The notes under the pieces are model-generated. The model made no database searches. It worked only from the letters and a program-made list of their open reading frames with translations, and was not told where the DNA came from. From Hyphomicrobiales bacterium (GTDB lineage Bacteria; Pseudomonadota; Alphaproteobacteria; Rhizobiales; Rhizobiaceae): a DNA stretch of 64,000 bases. The DNA lies in the NCBI GenBank assembly GCA_900466575.1, contig UBMP01000005.1, positions 1 through 64,000 of the forward strand. The letters run 5' to 3'. Made by a program: the position numbers and the translations under genes. Below are positions 55,372 through 63,073 of this stretch, piece by piece (the stretch's first letter is position 1; every line of letters begins with the position of its first letter).

Positions 55372-56337
55372 TCAATGATCCTTCTTCAGAACGGGCGGGG
55401 TGCCGTGGGTGTGGAAGGTCTCGATCGTCTTCAGGCCCCAGGCCTGACCCTTCTTACGCTCACTCTCCGTCCAGCACACCGGTTTCCAGTCGGGCGCGAG
55501 GATGAGCCGAGCCCCGGAATTGGCAAGCTCGACGCGATTGCCGGCGGGCTCCCACACATAGAGGAAGAACGTGCCCTGGATCGCATGCTTATGAGGGCCT
55601 GTTTCGATGTGAACCCCGTTTTCCAGGAAGATATCGGCGGCGCGCAGGATGTCCTCGCGCGTGTCGGTGGCGTAGGTCACATGATGCAGCCTCCCCGAGG
55701 CCCCACCATGTTCCTCCGTGCAGGCGAGATCGTAGGTCTTGTTGTTGATGGTGAACCAGCAGCCGCCAATACGGCCATTGTCGAGCTGAATATATTCCGT
55801 CACCCGCGAGCCGAGGCAGGTGATCATGAAATCGCGGAACTTGCTCACGTCCTCCGCCAGAAGGTTCAGGTGATCAAGCCGTCGCGGGTTCGCCCCGCGC
55901 CCATGATAGCGCTGCGCAAGGTTCTTCAGCGCCGGGCGCTCGCCCTCGGGCGCCTCATAGCGCACCGTGTCCCAATAGATCTCGAAGATATGGCCGAAGG
56001 CGTCCTCGAAGCGGAAGGCGCGGCCGTGCCCCTTGTCGCCGTCGACCCAGCCCAGCACCTTGTAGCCGCTCGCCTCAATGGCCTTCACGCGACGCTCCAG
56101 CGCTTCCGGCGAAGACGTACGATAGGCGATATGGCCGACGCCAGTCGTATGGTGGCGGGTGAGCTTCAGCGTGTGGAACTCATAATCATCATAGGCGCGG
56201 AGATAAGCCGAGTTCTCATCCTGAGCAGAGACTGTGAGGCCATAAACATTGACGAAGAAGGCCAGGCTTTCTTCGAACTTGTCCGTATACATCTCGACAT
56301 GGGCGAGATGGGCGATATCGAAACAGGGTTCGGTCAT
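55372..56337 (-). CDS. Type I (VOC-family) extradiol ring-cleavage dioxygenase
   Basis: A 321-residue protein with two vicinal-oxygen-chelate modules, as in catechol 2,3-dioxygenase (XylE/DmpB). By eye alignment the Fe(II) ligands are H156 (RLDHLNLL), H219 ([12 protein letters not shown]) and E270 (NRVE), and the active-site H251 and Y260 are present. The residue matching XylE His199 is Tyr202 (KTYDLA), an unusual change. ATG 56337 is used because it forms an ATGA overlap with the hydratase stop; a longer upstream frame would duplicate hydratase codons. Set between GalB, LigK and GalD genes, it most likely opens gallate, 3-O-methylgallate or a related ring. The exact substrate and cleavage site are inferred. 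Confidence 0.88.
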   Translation of the reverse strand: MTEPCFDIAHLAHVEMYTDKFEESLAFFVNVYGLTVSAQDENSAYLRAYDDYEFHTLKLTRHHTTGVGHIAYRTSSPEALERRVKAIEASGYKVLGWVDGDKGHGRAFRFEDAFGHIFEIYWDTVRYEAPEGERPALKNLAQRYHGRGANPRRLDHLNLLAEDVSKFRDFMITCLGSRVTEYIQLDNGRIGGCWFTINNKTYDLACTEEHGGASGRLHHVTYATDTREDILRAADIFLENGVHIETGPHKHAIQGTFFLYVWEPAGNRVELANSGARLILAPDWKPVCWTESERKKGQAWGLKTIETFHTHGTPPVLKKDH

Positions 56338-57068
56338 AGCGTGTCCACCGTGCGCGGAAAAACGGACTGGAAGCCTTCGGCATATTGCGCGGCGCGCCCA
56401 CCGGACTGGCCGCCGGAATTGCGCTGGAAATGGTTGGCACGGTTCTGCGCGACGCGGGTGTAGAAGTCCCAGAGGTGCTCCTGGCCTTCCATGCATTCGA
56501 TGGCCGCGCGCTTTTTGTCCCAGACCGGCGTGATGTCGAGAAACACATCCGGCTTCCAGCCCATCTGCTCCGTCTGGTGCGGCTCGAAGAGATAGAGCTG
56601 TGGCGCGCCCAGAACCTTTTCGCCCGGCTTGTGACCCCAGGCCTGCGCGATCATGCGCGCCTCCAGCGTCACCTGTGTCGCGTACATATGGTCGGTGTTG
56701 TAGGGGTCGTACTGTGAGTGGCTCATCATGAAGGCCGGCTGCACCGCACGGATGACATCGACGAGGCGGAATTTACCCTCGTCGGTGAGGCGCAGCGGAT
56801 AGTCGCCAAGATCGAACGAGATCAGATCGTGGACGCCCAGGGCTTCCGCCGCCTTCTCCGCCTCGGCGCGGCGGGCTGCCTTGACCCGCTCCAGCGTCAT
56901 GTCCTTCTGTTTCCAGAGCTTGGCGGATTCGCCGCGCTCGCCGAAGGAGAGGCAGACGACCGTCACCTCATAGCCTTGAGCCGCATGGAGCGCGATGGCA
57001 CCGCCGCAGCGCCAGACGAAATCGGCGGCGTGCGCGCTGATCACCAGCGCAGTCTTTTTCTCTCCCAT
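56334..57068 (-). CDS. galB: 4-oxalomesaconate hydratase (GalB type, PIG-L/LmbE fold)
   Basis: A 244-residue zinc-dependent PIG-L-family protein. The opening LVISAHAADFVWRCGGA matches the metal-binding AHPDDxxxG-like motif with Ala-Asp in place of Asp-Asp, and MMSHSQYDPYNTDHMYATQ supplies further His ligands. P. putida GalB has this fold and hydrates 4-oxalomesaconate to 4-carboxy-4-hydroxy-2-oxoadipate, the substrate of the aldolase two genes on. ATG 57068 suits GGGAGG better than the ATG one codon upstream. It is the first gene of the operon. Confidence 0.88.
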   Translation of the reverse strand: MGEKKTALVISAHAADFVWRCGGAIALHAAQGYEVTVVCLSFGERGESAKLWKQKDMTLERVKAARRAEAEKAAEALGVHDLISFDLGDYPLRLTDEGKFRLVDVIRAVQPAFMMSHSQYDPYNTDHMYATQVTLEARMIAQAWGHKPGEKVLGAPQLYLFEPHQTEQMGWKPDVFLDITPVWDKKRAAIECMEGQEHLWDFYTRVAQNRANHFQRNSGGQSGGRAAQYAEGFQSVFPRTVDTL

Positions 57069-57229
57069 CATGTCCTCCCAGGACGAAATACTGAGCGGCA
57101 ATGTCCGCCCGAAAGCCGCTCTTGCCAATTCCAAAGCGCGTCGCGATCCATAAGTTTTTGCTATAGTATCTGGATTTACCGCGCCAACCAGCGCATGCTT
57201 TCGTCTCAGGAGTGGAGGCCGGAGGAGAC
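57069..57229. promoter_or_regulatory. Divergent promoter region of the gallate-type operon
   Basis: The 161-base gap between galB and the dehydrogenase gene should hold both promoters. An AT-rich stretch around 57150-57175 (ATAAG...CTATAG) resembles a loose LysR-type T-N11-A site. No TGTATACA copy is present, suggesting separate control from the O-demethylation genes. Confidence 0.45.
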
Positions 57230-58126
57230 ATGCAGACCAACCGTTTCAAGCTCGCCGTCATCGGCTTCGGCGAAGCCGGCCGTGCCTTTGCTTGCGGATG
57301 GGCACGGTCCGAAGAAGGGAATATTTTCGCGTACGACCCAAAGGCCGCAGATGCCGATACGCAAGCATCGTTCGAGGCAGCGGCCGCGGCAGCGCAGGTG
57401 ACGCTCGTCGCCTCCAACTTCGATGCTGTCGAGCGGGCTGATGCAATCTTCAGCCTTGTCACCGCCGACCGGGCGCATGAGGCCACGCGGGAGAGTGCTG
57501 CACATATCAAGCCGGGTGCCTTCTTCTTCGACTGCAACTCCTGCTCGCCCGCGACCAAGGCCGCGTCAGCGGACATCATCGTCGCGGCCGGCGGACGCTA
57601 TGTCGATGTCGCCGTCATGGCGCCCGTTCATCCCAAGGGGCACGAGACACCCATCCTGTTGAGCGGACCAGCGGCAGAAGCCGCTCTCCCGCTCCTCGCC
57701 GGCCTCGGAATGCTTCCGCGCCTGGCTGGGGCGCGAGTCGGCGAGGCCTCTTCCATCAAAATGCTGCGCTCGGTGATGATTAAGGGGCTCGAGGCGCTGA
57801 CGGCGGAGGCCATGTTGGCCGCGCGCAAGGCTGGCGTCGAGGCGGCTGTCATCGCCTCGTTGCAGGCATCCGACCCCGGCATCGACTGGGAGAAGCGCAG
57901 CGCGTACAACCTCGAGCGCATGATGGTTCATGGCAAACGCCGAGCCGCCGAAATGCGCGAAGTCGCTGCAACGCTGCGTGAGCTCGGCCTGCCGGATCGC
58001 ATGTCCAGCGCGATAGTGGATTGGCAGGCGGACATTGCCACGCTGGAACTCGAGGGTGGCGAGGCCTCCCTTGCCAGCCGGGCGGACCGCATCCTCGAGG
58101 CCCTTCAGGACCGAGATGCGCTATAA
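57230..58126 (+). CDS. NAD(P)-binding 6-phosphogluconate-dehydrogenase-like protein (DUF1932)
   Basis: A 298-residue protein with a beta-hydroxyacid dehydrogenase-type Rossmann fold (KLAVIGFGEAGRAFACGWA), a VDVAVMAPVHPKGHETPILLSG segment and a conserved Lys in SSIKMLRSVMIKGLEAL at the usual catalytic-Lys position, followed by the DUF1932 helical domain. The reaction is unknown; reduction or oxidation of a hydroxy- or oxo-acid from aromatic breakdown is plausible given its location. ATG 57230, preceded by GGAGGAG, is preferred over the GTG at 57212. Its end overlaps the LysR start by 11 bases. Confidence 0.8.
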   Translation: MQTNRFKLAVIGFGEAGRAFACGWARSEEGNIFAYDPKAADADTQASFEAAAAAAQVTLVASNFDAVERADAIFSLVTADRAHEATRESAAHIKPGAFFFDCNSCSPATKAASADIIVAAGGRYVDVAVMAPVHPKGHETPILLSGPAAEAALPLLAGLGMLPRLAGARVGEASSIKMLRSVMIKGLEALTAEAMLAARKAGVEAAVIASLQASDPGIDWEKRSAYNLERMMVHGKRRAAEMREVAATLRELGLPDRMSSAIVDWQADIATLELEGGEASLASRADRILEALQDRDAL

Positions 58127-59276
58127 CTTGCGTCATCTGCGGGTTTTTCTGACGGTCTCCGAAACCGGGTCCGTCACGCGCGCTGCCGAGATCTCGCGGG
58201 TCTCACAACCGGCTGTTACGCAGGCCATATCGAGGCTGGAGGGCACCCTGGGCGTCGCTTTGTTCAACCGTCTACCTCACGGCTCGTTTCTCACCCCGGC
58301 CGGAGAAATCTTCCATCGTCGCGTGCAGCGCGCTTTCCTGTTGCTGGACCGTGTCCTGACCGAGATTGCGCCACGGTTACAACTGACGCTGACCGGATCC
58401 CAGATCGATGCGCTGATTGCGGTCAGCGACGTCGAAAATTTCACTCTGGCCGCAAGGCGGCTAGGGCTGGCGCAACCCACCGTCCATCGGGCCATTACGC
58501 AACTGGAACAGGAAGCTCAGCGCAAGCTTTTCGAGCGCACAGCCCAGGGAACGATCGCGACGCGTCTCGGGCACAGCCTCGCCCAGGCTGGACGTCTGGC
58601 TCTCGCGGAACTGTCGCAGGCGGAAGCGGAACTAGCAGAACTGCACGCCCGGGCCGCCGGGAAGATCGTGATCGGCGCCATGCCTCTATCGCGCTCGCAT
58701 ATCCTGCCAGCTGCAATTGTGAAGTTCCAGCAGGAAAGGCCAGCGCAGACGATCCTGATCACGGAGGGTCCATATGCGGAACTTCTCTCCGGCCTCCGGC
58801 GGGGCGACATAGACTTTCTCATCGGCGCGCTGCGTCACCCCGCGCCGATCGATGACATCGAACAGAGGGCATTGCTGCAGGATACTGCCGTGATGGTTGG
58901 GCGCCCCGACCACCCGATCTTCCGGGTTCCCTCGCCCGCTCTTTCCGAACTCGCGCACTATCCCTGGATCGTCAGCGCGCCGGGAACGCCGATCCGGAAC
59001 CACTTCGACCAGTTGTTCAGTGACCAGGGCGTGACGCCGAGACAGTTGGTGGAATCGGGGTCGCTTATCCTCATGCGCGAGATCCTGAGCCAGACCGACT
59101 ATCTTGGCTTTGCCTCGGGCGGTCAGGTTCGTGCGGAAATTGCCCGGGGTCTCCTCCGGCCGGTCGATTTCGACCTCAGCGCCACGCGGCGTCCCATCGG
59201 ACTGACAACGAGAATGGGATGGCTGCCAACGCCCGCACAACGTCTCCTGATCGAGATCATAGAAGGCGTGGCATAA
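58116..59276 (+). CDS. LysR-family regulator with two N-terminal helix-turn-helix domains
   Basis: A 386-residue regulator, long for the family. The first winged helix (1-62) contains SVTRAAEISRVSQPAVTQAISRLE; a second full LysR-type HTH (about 95-155) contains NFTLAARRLGLAQPTVHRAITQLE. The effector domain (about 182-380) is of the LysR substrate-binding type. Such duplication is rare but known in alphaproteobacterial aromatic regulators of GalR/LigR-like clusters. ATG 58116 overlaps the dehydrogenase gene. It most likely controls the galB-ligK-galD operon and the dehydrogenase gene. Confidence 0.9.
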   Translation: MRYNLRHLRVFLTVSETGSVTRAAEISRVSQPAVTQAISRLEGTLGVALFNRLPHGSFLTPAGEIFHRRVQRAFLLLDRVLTEIAPRLQLTLTGSQIDALIAVSDVENFTLAARRLGLAQPTVHRAITQLEQEAQRKLFERTAQGTIATRLGHSLAQAGRLALAELSQAEAELAELHARAAGKIVIGAMPLSRSHILPAAIVKFQQERPAQTILITEGPYAELLSGLRRGDIDFLIGALRHPAPIDDIEQRALLQDTAVMVGRPDHPIFRVPSPALSELAHYPWIVSAPGTPIRNHFDQLFSDQGVTPRQLVESGSLILMREILSQTDYLGFASGGQVRAEIARGLLRPVDFDLSATRRPIGLTTRMGWLPTPAQRLLIEIIEGVA

Positions 59277-59293
59277 GTCTCTATGCGCCGTCC

Positions 59294-59301
59294 TGTCGAC
59301 A
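59294..59301. promoter_or_regulatory. TGTCGACA operator candidate upstream of the second GntR gene
   Basis: The palindrome TGTCGACA, 89 bases before the GntR/FCD start. The same octamer forms the centre of the 12-base palindrome before the DapA-family gene. Confidence 0.45.
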
Positions 59302-59389
59302 TAAAATATACTGTTTGCAGCGCGCTTCGTATTTCGCTACGTTTTTGCTTTAGAAGCACAAAACACAACCGGATCATAAGGGCTCAAGC

Positions 59390-60091
59390 GTGGAAGAGGC
59401 AGAGAAGGTCACCCATCGGCGTGGCTATGGCGTATCGACGGTCTACGAGACGCTGCGGAACGAGATCATCGAGTTGAAGCTGGCGCCCGGCAGCCCGATC
59501 GACGAGCAGCAATTGTCGGACCGCTTTTCGCTCTCCCGCACGCCGATCCGCGAAGCACTGGTGCGCCTGTCTGCAGACGGGCTGATCACCACGCTGACCA
59601 ACCGCGCGACGATCGTCTCCAACATCGACTTTCTGGGCCTTTCCGAATTCTTCGACGCTCTTACACTGATGTATAGGGTAACGACCCGACTGGGCGCCCT
59701 CAACCGAACAACGGATGATATCGCCAGGATCCGTGACCTTCAGAAGGACTTCGCGCTTGCCGTTGCCGAACGCGACGTGCTGGGCATGATCACCACCAAC
59801 CGCGACTTCCATGCCGCCATCGCAGTAGCCGGCAAGAACCGGTATTATGTCGATCTTTTCACGCGTCTTCTCGACGAGGGTCGTCGCATTCTCCGGCTCT
59901 ATTATTCGTCCTTCAACGACGTCCTTCCGCGCCAATATGTGGGCGAACACGAGGACATGATTCAAGCCATCATCAATCGCGATGCCGATGCGGCCGATCA
60001 CTTGGCAACTGCCCACGCGGACCAGATCGTGCGGCAGATCCGGTCCTACATTGCCACTGACGGCCGCCAGAACACCGATTTGAAGATCTGA
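59390..60091 (+). CDS. GntR-family regulator, FCD type (second)
   Basis: A 233-residue regulator that begins at GTG 59390. The winged helix carries FSLSRTPIREALVRLSADGLI; the FCD domain contains the His-rich ligand site NRDFHAAIA. It resembles the first GntR of the island in type, not closely in sequence. The gene is followed by a DapA-family enzyme with a 12-base palindrome upstream of it, the likely operator. Confidence 0.9.
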   Translation: MEEAEKVTHRRGYGVSTVYETLRNEIIELKLAPGSPIDEQQLSDRFSLSRTPIREALVRLSADGLITTLTNRATIVSNIDFLGLSEFFDALTLMYRVTTRLGALNRTTDDIARIRDLQKDFALAVAERDVLGMITTNRDFHAAIAVAGKNRYYVDLFTRLLDEGRRILRLYYSSFNDVLPRQYVGEHEDMIQAIINRDADAADHLATAHADQIVRQIRSYIATDGRQNTDLKI

Positions 60092-60165
60092 AGTCTTGAG
60101 AGGTCCGCGTCCCGAATGACGTGCATCTCCCAGTCCAACTCACCTGCTGCAATCTTTGTATTTTA

Positions 60166-60177
60166 TTTGTCGACAAA
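60166..60177. promoter_or_regulatory. TTTGTCGACAAA palindrome upstream of the DapA-family gene
   Basis: A perfect 12-base palindrome, 78 bases before the start codon, sharing TGTCGACA with the site at 59294. The shape fits an FCD-GntR operator. Confidence 0.55.
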
Positions 60178-60254
60178 GACCCTTTGACCTGATAGAGAGG
60201 AATTAACGCAACAGGCAATATGGAAGCGGCCTGTGCCACAAAGATGGAGCCGAC

Positions 60255-61190
60255 ATGACTGAGTCCGTATTCACGGGTTGCATTCCCGCGCTGATGACCC
60301 CCTGCAACCCAGACCGCACGCCAAACTTTGATGCGCTGGTGCGCAAGGGGCGTGAACTGATCGACCTCGGCATGTCGGCGGTCGTTTATTGCGGCTCCAT
60401 GGGCGACTGGCCTTTGCTGACCGATGCTGAGCGCCAGGAAGGCGTGCGGCGTCTGGCTGAAGCCGGCATTCCGGTGATTGTCGGCACTGGCGCAGTCAAC
60501 ACGAAGGCCGCCGCGGCTCATGCCGCGCATGCTGCGAAAGTCGGCGCAGTCGGCCTTATGGTCATTCCCCGCGTTCTGTCGCGCGGCACGTCGGTCAGCG
60601 CCCAGAAGCATCACTTCTCCGCCATCCTGGAAGCGGCAAACGGTCTGCCGGCCGTCATTTACAACAGCCCCTATTATGGCTTCGCCACCCGCGCGGACCT
60701 CTTCTTCGAACTGCGCGCCAAGTATTCCAATCTCATAGGTTTCAAGGAATTCGGCGGCAAGGCCGACATGACCTATGCAGCCGAGCATATCACCTCGGGC
60801 GATGACAGCCTGACGCTCATGGTCGGCGTTGACACGGGCGTCTATCACGGCTTCGTCAACTGCGGAGCAGGCGGCGCGATCACGGGCGTGGGCAATGCGC
60901 TGCCCAAGGAAGTTCTGCACCTGATCGACCTGTGCGAAAAGGCCGCTGCCGGCGATGCCAAGGCACGCGCGGAAGCCCGCGAGCTGGAAGAAGCACTGAT
61001 GGTGCTCTCCACCTACGACGAAGGTGCCGACCTCGTCCTGCACTACAAGTACCTGATGGTGCTGAACGGTGAGAGCGAATACGAACTCCACTTCAACGAG
61101 ACCGACAAGCTCAGCGCCTCGCAGCAGCGCCAGATCGAGAACCAGTACAAGCTGTTCAAAACCTGGTACGCCAACCGCTACGGCGCTTGA
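60255..61190 (+). CDS. DapA-family lyase/dehydratase (hydroxyproline-pathway deaminase-like)
   Basis: A 311-residue TIM-barrel enzyme. The Schiff-base Lys is K164 (LIGFKEFGG), the assisting Tyr is Y136 (VIYNSPYYGF), and a GSMGDW motif stands where true dihydrodipicolinate synthases have GTTGE. As I recall, it resembles the rhizobial protein of the hydroxyproline operon (1-pyrroline-4-hydroxy-2-carboxylate deaminase), but the other hyp genes are absent, so the substrate is open; a role in sugar-acid or aromatic-acid catabolism is also possible. It is the only gene between the GntR gene and a terminator-like hairpin. Confidence 0.8.
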   Translation: MTESVFTGCIPALMTPCNPDRTPNFDALVRKGRELIDLGMSAVVYCGSMGDWPLLTDAERQEGVRRLAEAGIPVIVGTGAVNTKAAAAHAAHAAKVGAVGLMVIPRVLSRGTSVSAQKHHFSAILEAANGLPAVIYNSPYYGFATRADLFFELRAKYSNLIGFKEFGGKADMTYAAEHITSGDDSLTLMVGVDTGVYHGFVNCGAGGAITGVGNALPKEVLHLIDLCEKAAAGDAKARAEARELEEALMVLSTYDEGADLVLHYKYLMVLNGESEYELHFNETDKLSASQQRQIENQYKLFKTWYANRYGA

Positions 61191-61255
61191 ACCGCCTCGC
61201 AAACTCTCCGCTGCCTCACTGAGGCAGCCAGATAAGCGCCGGGCGTGCTTTAAAT

Positions 61256-61283
61256 AGACTGCCGAAAGCAATTTCGGCAGTCT
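61256..61283. terminator. Hairpin between the DapA-family and rhaK genes
   Basis: Perfect 12-bp stem (61256-61267 with 61272-61283) with a GCAA tetraloop. A smaller stem (CTGCCTC/GAGGCAG) precedes it at 61211-61227. It lies between convergent genes and can terminate either. There is no long T-run. Confidence 0.6.
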
Positions 61284-61381
61284 CTAGCTGAGACGTCGGA
61301 TCGATCCATGGATTTGTTTTCGCACGCTGAACGAAGTCTACCGGCAAAGCGCGTATGCCAATGAAACGGGTTTTTTGAGCG

Positions 61382-62737
61382 CTACAAAAGAGAGCGCCAG
61401 GTTTCAGCATACTGGCCCAAGGCTCTCTCGTTGACAGGTCTTGCCAGAAGGCCCTGGCCACCGGCAGGACGTGCGCCTTCAACGAGAAGCGCAGCACCGA
61501 TACTGGTTCCGGTTCCCGCGACCGCCTCAACCGGACGACCCGTCACGGCGGCCAGCATGTCGAGATACGCGCGGTTTTCGGCAAACGGACCTTCGACCAG
61601 AACCGGGCCCTCAGCCCCCACAATGCCGAGACCCGTCGCTGTCATCAGAGCAAGATAGAAGGAGACCGTGACATAGCGCTCCCCCGATGTCAGCCGCGAC
61701 TCTTCAACAGTCCAGGTCGCCTTGCGGCCCTGGAACGGGCCCGATTGATTTTCGACCGCCGGCAGCAGCACGGCCGCCCGCGCCAGCACGGAATCGATGT
61801 CGGCGGATGAGAAATCCTTAGGCCCGTCGCCGATCAGCCGCTCGAATTCGCGCCCACCCATGAAACGAGCCGAGGGAACCGGATCGCCATAGGCATTGAC
61901 ATTCACCAGCGTGTCGCGTGCGGGATCGAGCGTCACCTTCGCCCCGCAGACAGCCATGGAGATGACCCATGTCCCGGTCGAGACGACTGAAAAGGGCGCC
62001 GCGCGGGCGGCGAGATGCGCATAGAGCGAGGCATTGGAATCGTGAATGCCGCAGATGACGGGCGTTTCGGCCGCAAGGCCGGTCGCGGCTGCAATCTCCG
62101 GCAAGATTGGGCCCAGCCGGTCGGCCGCGCGGGCGACCGGCGCCATCAGGTCCGTCCAGCCTTGGCGCGCGACGAGAGAGGAATATCGTCCCTCCTCCGG
62201 CATCCAGAGATCGGTGTGGCAGCCAAGCGACGTCACTTCGTTGACAGCAATACCGCAGAGGCGGAAGGCCCAGTATTGCGGATAGGTAAGGATCGTCCGG
62301 GTCCTGGCCTTCAGGTCCGGGAAGGTCCGGAACTGCCAGAAGAGCTGCGCGCCGAGGTTCAGACCGAGCGGCAGGCGGGCGGAACCTGTTTCGGCAAAGG
62401 GCGGACGAATGGCGTCATAGTCGGCCGCCAGCGTATCGGGGCCATCGAATTCGTAATCGAGGGCGGCCGAGGCAAGATTGCCCTCGGCATCGAGCAGGAC
62501 GGCAGAAGCGCCATGGGTGGTGATCGAAACTCCATCGACACCGAATTCGGCCTGGAAGCGCTTCAGTCCATCAAGAATGAATTGCCAAAGGCCGTCGATA
62601 TCATAGTGGGGATAGGGCGGCCCCTTCAGCACCGCATTCGGCCGTTTCGTCACGGCGATTTCGCTGAGGCTCTCGCGGTCCACGAGAGCGACCTTGGCAT
62701 TGGTCTTGCCGATATCGATGACGGCGATGTGTTTCAT
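61382..62737 (-). CDS. rhaK: FGGY-family carbohydrate kinase, RhaK-like
   Basis: A 451-residue kinase of the FGGY group. Phosphate loop 1 is VIDIGKTNAKVALV; GIHDSNASLYAHL and VSTGTWVISMA form the substrate and phosphate-2 region; GTGTSIGAALL lies near the end. Position directly after an RhaU-type mutarotase and a sugar permease mirrors the Rhizobium leguminosarum rha operon, where RhaK is needed for rhamnose uptake as well as phosphorylation. The stop lies close to the DapA-family gene, which is transcribed towards it. Confidence 0.88.
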   Translation of the reverse strand: MKHIAVIDIGKTNAKVALVDRESLSEIAVTKRPNAVLKGPPYPHYDIDGLWQFILDGLKRFQAEFGVDGVSITTHGASAVLLDAEGNLASAALDYEFDGPDTLAADYDAIRPPFAETGSARLPLGLNLGAQLFWQFRTFPDLKARTRTILTYPQYWAFRLCGIAVNEVTSLGCHTDLWMPEEGRYSSLVARQGWTDLMAPVARAADRLGPILPEIAAATGLAAETPVICGIHDSNASLYAHLAARAAPFSVVSTGTWVISMAVCGAKVTLDPARDTLVNVNAYGDPVPSARFMGGREFERLIGDGPKDFSSADIDSVLARAAVLLPAVENQSGPFQGRKATWTVEESRLTSGERYVTVSFYLALMTATGLGIVGAEGPVLVEGPFAENRAYLDMLAAVTGRPVEAVAGTGTSIGAALLVEGARPAGGQGLLARPVNERALGQYAETWRSLL

Positions 62738-62743
62738 GCCCGT

Positions 62744-63073
62744 TCATTCCATGTGAAAGACGGGGGTGAGGTCAATGGCGATGGGCTCGTTTTTCTCGTT
62801 CGTCGCCATGATGTCGGCCATGTGTGCCCACCATTTCTGCATGACCGCCGTCTGCGGCAGCGAGTCCACCGTGTGATCCTTGCGCCGCCAGAGCACACCG
62901 AAGAGCACATTCGTTTCCTCATCGAGAAAGATCGAATAGTCGGAAACGCCGGCCTCGTGCAGCAGGTCGACCAGTTCCGGCCAGATCTCGTCATGCCGGC
63001 GCTGGTACTCGTCGCGCATGCCGGGATTGAGGAACATCTTGAAGGCGTGTTTCTCCAGATTGGCGCGGTTCAT
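62744..63073 (-). CDS. rhaU: L-rhamnose mutarotase
   Basis: A 109-residue RhaM/RhaU-type mutarotase that interconverts rhamnose anomers. The family signatures are [23 protein letters not shown], with the catalytic-type His, [16 protein letters not shown] and [12 protein letters not shown]. The start overlaps the permease stop by four bases, and rhaK begins six bases after its stop. Confidence 0.93.
   Translation of the reverse strand: MNRANLEKHAFKMFLNPGMRDEYQRRHDEIWPELVDLLHEAGVSDYSIFLDEETNVLFGVLWRRKDHTVDSLPQTAVMQKWWAHMADIMATNEKNEPIAIDLTPVFHME

Noticed and set aside
60255-61190. True dihydrodipicolinate synthase (lysine biosynthesis)
   Set aside because: The usual GTTGE motif is replaced by GSMGDW, and the setting with an FCD-GntR regulator is catabolic.
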